Assembly: GCA_964402995.1 (NCBI GenBank)
Contig: CAYOEA010000011.1
Span: 1-51,855 of the forward strand
Length of the DNA stretch: 51,855 nt
Direction: 5' to 3'
From: GCA-2686295 sp964402995
GTDB taxonomy: Archaea > Nanobdellota > Nanobdellia > Woesearchaeales > GCA-2686295
Position 1 is the stretch's first letter, and every line of letters begins with the position of its first letter. The notes under the pieces were generated by a model. It saw only the letters and a program-made list of their open reading frames with translations. It was not told the origin of the DNA and did no database searches. The position numbers and the translations under genes are program-made. Below, piece by piece: positions 1 through 6,499 of this stretch.

Positions 1-18
1 GGAGAAACTGGTAAACCA

Positions 19-34
19 TTGTGCTAAAGCACAA
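19..34. other. Short perfect inverted repeat before the first gene
   Basis: TTGTGC and GCACAA form a perfect 6-bp stem around a TAAA loop, 18 nt before the first start codon. It could be a hairpin ending an upstream gene outside the window or a 5'-leader hairpin of the methyltransferase gene. The window edge prevents a choice. Confidence 0.35.
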
Positions 35-51
35 GGTATCCTTTAAATGTA

Positions 52-819
52 ATGACTAAAAAACTGATTATTAAACTTCCTAGGAAAACTGAAGTAGATG
101 GTAGACGTATAACTCTTTCTAAATTTGAAAAACATCTTATCAATGCTAAAGCTGATTATTCAACTCAGTTCGGTCAAATTAAAAAAGAAGATCTGAAAAA
201 AACTAAAGTTTCTGTTGGTAAAGAAGAATATCTTATTTTAACTCCTTCATTTATTGATCATTACAAAAAAATTAAACGTCTCGCTCAAATTATTACTCTT
301 AAAGATATTGGTTCTATTATAACTGGCACAGGTATGACTCGTGATTCTATTGTTATGGACGCAGGTAGCGGCTCTGGTGGACTTGCTTGTTTTATGGCTA
401 GTATTTGTAAAAAAGTCATAAGCTATGATAATAGACGTGAACATTCCATGGTTTGTGAAGAAAATGCTAAAAACCTCAATTTGAAAACTGTTGAATTCAA
501 AGCAGGAGATATTTATGATTCATCTTCAATATCTGAAAAAAATGAAATTGATGTTTTAGTTTTAGATAATCCTGAACCTCATAAAGCTGTTGAGTCTATG
601 AATAAAGTCTTAAAAGTTGGCGGCTTTGTTGTTGCTTATACTCCTAATATCACTCAAAATCAAGAATTTGTAAAATCTCTTCCTGATAATTTTTTATATG
701 AAAAAACAATTGAAAACATTGAACGTGAATGGACTATTAAAGATCGTGTTCTTCGTCCTAAAATGAAAGATATTGGTCATACTGCATTCTTATCTTTTGC
801 TCGTAAAGTTTCTAAATAA
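52..819 (+). CDS. trmI: TrmI-like tRNA (adenine-58-N1) methyltransferase
   Basis: Predicted class I SAM-dependent methyltransferase of the TrmI/Gcd14 family, which makes m1A at position 57/58 of the tRNA T-loop and stabilises tRNA folding. Residues 103-110 (DAGSGSGG) form the SAM-binding glycine loop. The motif VLDNPEPHK (about 170-178) matches the family's catalytic LD-x-P-x-P stretch, with Asp172 as the expected catalytic acid. An N-terminal region of about 90 residues precedes the Rossmann domain, as in archaeal TrmI. At 255 aa the length is normal for archaeal members. The Shine-Dalgarno is weak (AAGGT about 13 nt upstream) and the promoter is not visible at the window edge. The family call is firm; the exact modified position is inferred from the family. 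Confidence 0.82.
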   Translation: MTKKLIIKLPRKTEVDGRRITLSKFEKHLINAKADYSTQFGQIKKEDLKKTKVSVGKEEYLILTPSFIDHYKKIKRLAQIITLKDIGSIITGTGMTRDSIVMDAGSGSGGLACFMASICKKVISYDNRREHSMVCEENAKNLNLKTVEFKAGDIYDSSSISEKNEIDVLVLDNPEPHKAVESMNKVLKVGGFVVAYTPNITQNQEFVKSLPDNFLYEKTIENIEREWTIKDRVLRPKMKDIGHTAFLSFARKVSK

Positions 820-875
820 CGAAAATTCATCAAATTTTTAAACTCAAAAAAATAATTCTTACTTAGGTGATAAAT

Positions 876-1103
876 ATGCATGCATACGTTTTAATTGGAT
901 TACTCGAACGTGAAGAACAACAAGTATTAGATGAATTACTTTCTTACAAAGAAATTATTGATGCTCATATTCTTTTTGGCGAATGGGATATCATTGCTAA
1001 AATTGAAGGTAAAACTTCAGAAGATGTTGGCACTTTTATCATGGAAAAAATCCGATCTCTTCAGAATGTTAAAATCACAAGCACACTAATAGTTGCAAAA
1101 TAA
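876..1103 (+). CDS. Stand-alone Lrp/AsnC ligand-binding (RAM) domain protein
   Basis: A 75-aa protein with the beta-alpha-beta-beta-alpha-beta pattern of the Lrp/AsnC effector domain: a first strand AYVLIG, then HILFGEWDIIAKIEG, then the last strand ITSTLIVAK. There is no helix-turn-helix DNA-binding part. Such single-domain proteins are common in archaea; they form oligomers, may bind amino acids, and may modulate full-length Lrp proteins. A GTG start at 867 is possible, but AGGTGA at 865-870 is the Shine-Dalgarno site for the ATG at 876, so the GTG is probably part of the ribosome binding site. The gene sits 56 nt after the methyltransferase and may share its transcript. The stop codon lies in the loop of a 10-bp hairpin. 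Confidence 0.8.
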   Translation: MHAYVLIGLLEREEQQVLDELLSYKEIIDAHILFGEWDIIAKIEGKTSEDVGTFIMEKIRSLQNVKITSTLIVAK

Positions 1104-1134
1104 AGTTTTGCAACTTCAGAAATGTGAATTTCTG
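1091..1134 (+). terminator. Tandem hairpins at the end of the RAM-domain gene
   Basis: AGTTGCAAAA (1091-1100) and TTTTGCAACT (1106-1115) form a perfect 10-bp stem with a 5-nt loop containing the stop codon. CAGAAAT (1117-1123) and ATTTCTG (1128-1134) form a second 7-bp stem. T-rich sequence follows (1151-1166), so the unit may end or stabilise the transcript. The second hairpin belongs to the AGAAA...TTTCT family seen elsewhere in this window. Confidence 0.5.
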
Positions 1135-1197
1135 CTATGATGTAAAATAAGTTTTTATTTTTTTATTAATAATGCTATTTGAAAAATAAATGACAAC

Positions 1198-1208
1198 TTT
1201 TTTATAAC
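1198..1208 (+). promoter_or_regulatory. TATA-like promoter of the DUF4234 gene
   Basis: TTTTTTATAAC lies about 57 nt before the start codon. A transcription start about 25-27 nt downstream would leave a leader of about 30 nt holding the GAGGT ribosome binding site at 1246-1250. Confidence 0.4.
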
Positions 1209-1259
1209 GATTATTCCATAAATAACAATATTCAATCAAATTAATGAGGTTTAAAAAAA

Positions 1260-1562
1260 ATGGTAAAGCACAGAAATATTTTCTTAGTGTATCTTTTCTC
1301 AATTATCACACTAGGCATCTACTCTATTTATTGGTTAGTTTCAACTAAAAATGAAATTAACAAAATGGGCGCCGATATTCCAACAGGTTGGTTAATTATT
1401 ATACCAATAGCAAATATTTTTTGGGCATATAAATACTGCGAAGGATTTGCTGAAAAAGTGAAAAAAGATAATCACACACTTTTATGGTTCATTGTCTACA
1501 TTTTAGTTGGAATTGTCATGCCAGCAATTGTACAATCAGAACTAAACAAGTTAGCTAAATAA
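1260..1562 (+). CDS. Small DUF4234-like membrane protein
   Basis: A 100-aa protein with three predicted membrane segments (about residues 7-26, 42-58 and 73-91). The start reads as a basic residue run, then SIITLGIYSIYWL, the hallmark of the DUF4234 family of small prokaryotic membrane proteins of unknown role. GAGGT at 1246-1250 lies 9 nt before the ATG and supports this start. It is a single gene with its own TATA-like element, and the next gene runs toward it from the other strand. No function can be given beyond membrane location. Confidence 0.72.
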   Translation: MVKHRNIFLVYLFSIITLGIYSIYWLVSTKNEINKMGADIPTGWLIIIPIANIFWAYKYCEGFAEKVKKDNHTLLWFIVYILVGIVMPAIVQSELNKLAK

Positions 1563-1569
1563 TAATATT

Positions 1570-2286
1570 TTATTTTTTATTTTTATTTTGAGAATTAAGA
1601 GTAACTTCATTCTTCTTATTCATTTCTTCTTTAACCATTCGTGGTTTTATTCGTAATTTATGTAATATGAATTGCGGAACCATTGCAAGTAAAGATATGA
1701 ATAATGATAAAACTAATAATTTTATTAATGTTGCTTTAAAGAATGCTTCTGGAAATAAAGTTATTATTAAAGAATTATCTGCAAATATATAATTTCCTTG
1801 TGGGAAAAATACTTTATGAAATCCTTCAAATGTTATTGAGAAATTTAATGATGATAAGAATGTTAGTACTATCATCACAAATGCGATTAATCCTGATAAA
1901 AATATTATTTTGAAAAAATCATCTAAGAATCCTTCTTTATTCATTAAAATTAATGCCACAAAACTAAATAAAAATATTATCAAAGATATATTCATTACAA
2001 ACAGAAATTTATCAAATAAAACTTTCACATCTTCCATGTGAGTTTTTTCGGTTCCTTCAAAGTTCTCAAGTTCTGCATCTCCTTTAAAGAATTCAACCAT
2101 ATTATCTGCAATTAGATTTGCTTCTGTTTGATTTATTTTATCGTATATTCCATTATGTTCAAATTGTGAATAAAAATAGGTATTATTAAACAAAATTAAA
2201 GTCAAAGGTAATATTAGTATTACTATTGCTAAAGATATTATTGCAATTGTTTTTACTCCTAAATGTAAATTCTTTTTTTCGATCAT
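1570..2286 (-). CDS. DUF1461-family integral membrane protein
   Basis: About 238 aa. A first membrane segment (about residues 12-32) is followed by an exported loop containing YFYSQFEHNGIY and a conserved-looking EKTHMEDVKVLFDK stretch. Three further membrane segments follow, with a loop containing FEGFHKVFFPQGNYIF and then SLIITLFPEAFFK. This order (the E..H..DVK motif, then FH..FFP.GN, then L...PE.FF) matches the DUF1461/TIGR01906 membrane family of unknown function. An in-frame TTG at 2292 is the longest start, but AAGGA at about 2297-2301 is better spaced for the ATG at 2286. The gene converges on the DUF4234 gene with only 7 nt between stop codons. Confidence 0.66.
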   Translation of the reverse strand: MIEKKNLHLGVKTIAIISLAIVILILPLTLILFNNTYFYSQFEHNGIYDKINQTEANLIADNMVEFFKGDAELENFEGTEKTHMEDVKVLFDKFLFVMNISLIIFLFSFVALILMNKEGFLDDFFKIIFLSGLIAFVMIVLTFLSSLNFSITFEGFHKVFFPQGNYIFADNSLIITLFPEAFFKATLIKLLVLSLFISLLAMVPQFILHKLRIKPRMVKEEMNKKNEVTLNSQNKNKK

Positions 2287-2375
2287 ACTCAAAATTCCTT
2301 CGATTTTTTTTAGTTAACTCTTTTTAAGAATGTTTGCTCATAGAAAAATGTTTGCATTATTTGGAGGTGCATTAT

Positions 2376-3659
2376 ATGAAAATAAACTATTTAAAATTTA
2401 TGAGTATTTGTATTGGAATTTTGTTCTTAATATTACCACCAGTCTTTGGCGCAGTCATCATTGACGAAGTATTATATGATCCTATTAATGATGAAAATGG
2501 TGGTGAAGCAATTTTATTATACAATGATGGAGAAACAAAAATTAATCTTAGTGATTGGACTCTCGCTACAAAAACTTCATTTTCTGACGTCACTCTACCC
2601 TTGGGATCTTACATCTTACCAAAAGGATACTTGTTGATAGCGGACAGTGGTTTTAGCATAGATAAAGATGACCCTTCTTGGCCTGATGCGGATTTTGAAG
2701 AAGCTATGGGACTTGGAAATACGGATGCATACGTTGCGCTAATAAATAATAATACAATCATTGATACTGTTGCATGGGGAAGTGCTACAAACATAAATGA
2801 TTCATTCTATGAATCTAATCCCGCATTAGAAATCGCACCAGGTAAAAGTCTTAAAAGAACAAATCACACCGACACAAATAACAATCTTGCAGATTTTTCA
2901 GAAGCTACTGCATTTGCAGGTTTTATTGGCGGAACTGCTATTGAATCAGCAAACTTTGCAGAAGCTCAAATCATAGTTACAGCAAATGTTCTTGATAATA
3001 ATCCTGAAATTTTAAACTTTCAAATTTTAATTGATGAATCTGAAAATCCTGGAATTCAAATTAATCCAATTAGTAATTCTAAAAAAACAGTTGAAGTATT
3101 AGTTGAAGTAACTGACAAAGATTCTTTAGATGAAATTAATAAAACTAGTGTCATCTTTAATTCAAAAGAATTTTTACTAATTGAAGATTCTAGAAATTCA
3201 AGCAGCATAATTTTCAAAGGTACATTTGACATAGATTATTTCATAGAAACAAATAACTATTCAATTACTTCCAGAGTTTATGATTATGAATCTGACGAAA
3301 TCGAAATTTTTATTGGCTTTGAATTATTACCACTTGCAAGTCTAAAAGTTGATTCAACTCTTGAATTTAATATTATTCCAGGACAAACAAGTACTAAAAC
3401 AATCTCAGTAAAAAATACGGGTAATGTTGATTTAGACTTAGTTGTTAAAGCATCAGATTTAATTGGAGATAGTTTAATTAATAAAGAAAACATTAGTATT
3501 TCTAATATTAAACTTTCAGACAAATATAAACAAATTAACCAAATTTTACCAACAGGTGAGAACTCAACTTATGAAATTGAATTTTTAATTTCACCAAATT
3601 CAAACATAGCTAAAGATTCTTATCAAGGAAATATTTGGATTGGAGGTCTTGCAACTTAG
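2376..3659 (+). CDS. Secreted lamin-tail-domain (LTD) surface protein
   Basis: About 427 aa. An N-terminal signal peptide (hydrophobic core about 9-22) is followed by a lamin-tail domain: VIIDEVLYDP, then EAILLYNDGETKINLSDWTL, then GYLLIADSG and TVAWG. These immunoglobulin-like domains occur in exported prokaryotic proteins and often lie beside nucleases or adhesins. After the LTD there are two or more beta-sandwich regions, the last (about 330-420, NIIPGQTSTKTISVKNTGNVDLDLVV) resembling domains that flank S-layer or surface proteins. No C-terminal membrane anchor is visible. GGAGGTG at 2363-2369 points to the ATG at 2376 rather than an in-frame ATG 42 nt upstream, and that choice leaves a clean signal peptide. 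Substrate or partner is unknown. Confidence 0.75.
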   Translation: MKINYLKFMSICIGILFLILPPVFGAVIIDEVLYDPINDENGGEAILLYNDGETKINLSDWTLATKTSFSDVTLPLGSYILPKGYLLIADSGFSIDKDDPSWPDADFEEAMGLGNTDAYVALINNNTIIDTVAWGSATNINDSFYESNPALEIAPGKSLKRTNHTDTNNNLADFSEATAFAGFIGGTAIESANFAEAQIIVTANVLDNNPEILNFQILIDESENPGIQINPISNSKKTVEVLVEVTDKDSLDEINKTSVIFNSKEFLLIEDSRNSSSIIFKGTFDIDYFIETNNYSITSRVYDYESDEIEIFIGFELLPLASLKVDSTLEFNIIPGQTSTKTISVKNTGNVDLDLVVKASDLIGDSLINKENISISNIKLSDKYKQINQILPTGENSTYEIEFLISPNSNIAKDSYQGNIWIGGLAT

Positions 3660-3688
3660 AACTAATAATTTATTTTTTTATTTCCTAA

Positions 3689-3732
3689 GTAAAACTTTTG
3701 TTTTACGGATGCCAGAAATTGGAACATTTCTG
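3689..3732. terminator. Paired hairpins between convergent genes
   Basis: GTAAAAC/GTTTTAC (3689-3695 and 3700-3706) form a 7-bp stem with a TTTT loop. CAGAAAT/ATTTCTG (3713-3719 and 3726-3732) form another 7-bp stem. They sit between the converging LTD and ABCE1 genes and are flanked by T-rich runs on the plus strand, which suits a bidirectional end signal. The second stem is the same hairpin type as at 1117-1134. Confidence 0.5.
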
Positions 3733-3769
3733 AGCATTCTTTTTAATTTAAAACAATAACTTTTCAGAA

Positions 3770-5578
3770 CTATAAGTAATACAACTTGCCACTTGCTTTT
3801 TGTTCTCTATCTAATCTACTTTCTTCTTTATTTGCTCTCGGTCGATTATTTTCTTCATCTCTTCTAAATGTTAATTTAATATCATCTAAGAATTTATTCA
3901 TTCCTTTTTCCATAACAAATGGTCCTTTAACTTCGCCTCTAATTGCAGGCACACCATCAAATACAACTAATTTGTCTGACAAATAATCTATAAATAATAA
4001 ATCGTGATCAACTATTAATGCTGTTCTTCCTGTTTGTTCCATTACATCTTTTATGACTTTTGAAATTTCTAATCTTTGTTCTACATCTAAGTACGCACTT
4101 GGTTCGTCCATTAAAATTATATCAACTTCTTCACTTAATACTTTGGCAATTACTATTTTTTGTAATTCTCCACCGCTTAGTTCATTAAGTTTTCTCATGA
4201 ATAATGGTTCTATGTTTAATGCGTCAATAACTATTGCTCTATATCTTGCAATTGCGTTTTGTAAATAAGTCATTACTAATTCATCTGTAGCTTCTAAGTA
4301 CTGTGGTTTAAATGCAACTTTTAATTCATTCAAATATCCATTCTTTAATGCATCAGGATTATTAATACTAAGTGCTGAGATTTTATCTTCAGTGTCAATT
4401 TGCCCTGCGAGTATTCTTACAAAAGTAGTTTTTCCAATTCCATTTTCTCCAAGTATACCTACAGTTTCACTTTGATTTAATGTTCCACTATTCACTTTCA
4501 AATCAAAACTTCCTTGTTTGTAAGATAAGTCATTCCAAGTTACTAATTCGTCTTCTCGACCTACAACTTCAAATGGTTTCCTTAAGAATTTTATGTTATG
4601 ATCTCTGAATCTAATATTTTCATCTTTTAAGTATCCTGATAAGTAAATATTAATTCCTGCTTTAGTTGTTTTTATTAATGATACAACTCCAAATGCTCCT
4701 TGTTTTCCATACATTAAATGTGTAAAGTCAGTCATGTAATCTAGAATAATTAAATCGTGTTCAATAACAATAACCGCAGTATTTTCATCTGCTAATTCTC
4801 TGATAAATCTTGAAATTTTTAATCTTTGTTTTATATCTAAATAGGATGTTGGCTCATCAAAGAAATATACATTTGCTTTTTTCATTACTGTTGCTGCAAT
4901 TGCTACTCTTTGTAATTCTCCACCTGAAATTTTAGAAATTTCATGATCCAATATCATTTTTAATTCTAATTTTTCTGATAATTCTTCAAGTATTCCTTTT
5001 TCATCTGCTTTTTCTAATAATTCTTGAACTGTACCTTTGAATTGTTTTGGTATCATGTCTACTTGCTGTGGTTTATATGAAACTTTTATTTCGCCTTTTC
5101 TTCTTTTTTCAAAGAATGTTTGCGCTTCAGTTCCTTTAAAATATTCGATTAATGCTTCATGAGGATCAATTTCATCATTTTCAAAATTCCCAAAATTTGG
5201 TTCTAATACTCCTGCTAATATTTTAATCGCAGTTGTTTTTCCAATCCCATTTCGACCAATTATTCCAACTACTTTCCCAAACATAGGTGTTGGTAAATTG
5301 TATAATGCAAAACCATTTTTACCATATCGATGTATTGGTTCTTTATCTAATTCTGCAGGCAAGTTAACCATTTCAAGTGCGTGAAAAGGACATTTATTTG
5401 CTGCAATTCTATCGCCATCAGTTATAACTTCTTCATTGACTGCAACTTTGCCATCAGATGATTTAATAATCGCGTCTTTTCCAGCTCTATTGCTAGGACT
5501 AACTCTCATACAGAGGAATCCACCGCAACCTTCTGGGTTACATTTCTCTTTTTTAACGACCATTATTCGTTTAGGCAT
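3770..5578 (-). CDS. rli1: ABCE1/Rli1 ribosome recycling ATPase with a half-lost Fe-S domain
   Basis: A soluble twin-ATPase that splits post-termination ribosomes with aRF1/Pelota. The full 602-aa ABCE1 layout is present: a ferredoxin-like N-terminus (1-75), ABC1 (Walker A GRNGIGKTT at 108-116; signature SGGELQRVA; Walker B FFDEPTSYLD), a hinge, ABC2 (GENGIGKTT; LSGGELQK; MDEPSAYLD) and the usual RRD/DREQK C-terminal tail. The oddity is the Fe-S domain. ABCE1 normally has eight cysteines for two [4Fe-4S] clusters. Here Cys13, Cys18, Cys23 and Cys63 remain, at the positions of C1, C2, C3 and C8. The positions of C4-C7 are Ser27, Thr53, Asp56 and Ala59. By ferredoxin ligand pairing (C1-3 plus C8, and C4 plus C5-7), one full ligand set is kept and the other is entirely lost. 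Orthology is certain; the cluster content is inferred. Confidence 0.96.
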   Translation of the reverse strand: MPKRIMVVKKEKCNPEGCGGFLCMRVSPSNRAGKDAIIKSSDGKVAVNEEVITDGDRIAANKCPFHALEMVNLPAELDKEPIHRYGKNGFALYNLPTPMFGKVVGIIGRNGIGKTTAIKILAGVLEPNFGNFENDEIDPHEALIEYFKGTEAQTFFEKRRKGEIKVSYKPQQVDMIPKQFKGTVQELLEKADEKGILEELSEKLELKMILDHEISKISGGELQRVAIAATVMKKANVYFFDEPTSYLDIKQRLKISRFIRELADENTAVIVIEHDLIILDYMTDFTHLMYGKQGAFGVVSLIKTTKAGINIYLSGYLKDENIRFRDHNIKFLRKPFEVVGREDELVTWNDLSYKQGSFDLKVNSGTLNQSETVGILGENGIGKTTFVRILAGQIDTEDKISALSINNPDALKNGYLNELKVAFKPQYLEATDELVMTYLQNAIARYRAIVIDALNIEPLFMRKLNELSGGELQKIVIAKVLSEEVDIILMDEPSAYLDVEQRLEISKVIKDVMEQTGRTALIVDHDLLFIDYLSDKLVVFDGVPAIRGEVKGPFVMEKGMNKFLDDIKLTFRRDEENNRPRANKEESRLDREQKASGKLYYL

Positions 5579-5610
5579 GGTAAATAGTTAATCGTATTTG
5601 TTTAAAAAGA

Positions 5611-5619
5611 TTTATATGT
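5611..5619 (+). promoter_or_regulatory. TATA box, leaderless 5'-nucleotidase gene
   Basis: TTTATATGT is centred 26 nt before the ATG at 5641. Archaeal transcription normally starts about 25-27 nt after the TATA centre, so the mRNA should begin at or next to the start codon. No Shine-Dalgarno sequence is present. Confidence 0.6.
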
Positions 5620-5640
5620 TAAGCTAATATTTATTTATTC

Positions 5641-6477
5641 ATGTTTAATAAAGTAATTATCTCCAATAAAAAAGAGTTTGAAAAGAAAATCTCTAAACTT
5701 AAAGAAGATGGTTTTTCTAATCTTCATGTTGTTTCTGATTTTGATAGAACATTAACTAAAAGCATAATTAATGGTAGAAAAACTCCTTCAGGAATTGCTC
5801 TAATTAGAGAAGGAAATTACTTAACAGAAGATTATCCAAAGAAAGCATTTGATTTATTTAAAAAATATCATCCTTTCGAGATTGACTCAAAAGTCGATCC
5901 TGATTTTAGAAATAAAATGATGATTGAATGGTGGCAAACACATGTTGATTTAATGGTTGAATCAGAAATGAATAAATCGGTTGTTGAAGATATAATAAAA
6001 AGATATAATAAAATTTTTAGAGATAAAACTTCTGATCTTTTAACTTTTTTAAACAAAAAAAATATCCCTCTTTTAATTTTCTCATCAGGTCTTGGAGATT
6101 TAATTGAAGGTTTCTTAAAAAAAGAAAATTTATCTTTTGACAATATTTCAATCATTGCAAACTTCTACAATTACAAAAAAGATAATACTATCAATGGTTA
6201 CAAAGGAAATATAATTCACGTTTTCAATAAATCCAAAGTTCAAGTAGAAAATCAAAACATTGCTAAAGTAAGAAACAGAACAAACCTAATTCTTCTTGGA
6301 GATTCTATAGGTGATTTAGGAATGAGCAAAGGTCTAGAGCATGATTGCATTCTAAAAATTGCTTTTCTTAATGAAAAAATAGAAGAAAGACTTGATGACT
6401 TCAAAAAAGAATTTGATGTCATCATAACAAATGATGGTTCTATGGAATATGTATTTGATTTAATTTCTTCAATTTGA
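5641..6477 (+). CDS. Cytosolic 5'-nucleotidase III-like HAD phosphatase
   Basis: 278 aa, matching the NT5C3/UMPH-1 family of pyrimidine 5'-nucleotidases over its full length. These enzymes remove phosphate from UMP, CMP or related nucleotides. HAD motif I is VSDFDRTLT (Asp33 nucleophile, Asp35 acid/base). The cap region contains YHPFEID and MIEWW. Motif II with its flank is IFSSGLGDLIE. The substrate-binding stretch includes YKGNIIHVFNK, and the last metal site is LLGDSIGDLGM. The block HVFNK followed by LLGDS-GD is nearly the same as I recall in animal NT5C3. The gene is leaderless and monocistronic-looking, running toward the RCC1-like gene. In a DPANN setting a role in nucleotide salvage is likely, but the substrate is untested. 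Confidence 0.85.
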   Translation: MFNKVIISNKKEFEKKISKLKEDGFSNLHVVSDFDRTLTKSIINGRKTPSGIALIREGNYLTEDYPKKAFDLFKKYHPFEIDSKVDPDFRNKMMIEWWQTHVDLMVESEMNKSVVEDIIKRYNKIFRDKTSDLLTFLNKKNIPLLIFSSGLGDLIEGFLKKENLSFDNISIIANFYNYKKDNTINGYKGNIIHVFNKSKVQVENQNIAKVRNRTNLILLGDSIGDLGMSKGLEHDCILKIAFLNEKIEERLDDFKKEFDVIITNDGSMEYVFDLISSI

Positions 6478-6499
6478 TAAAAATAAATTAAAAAAATTA

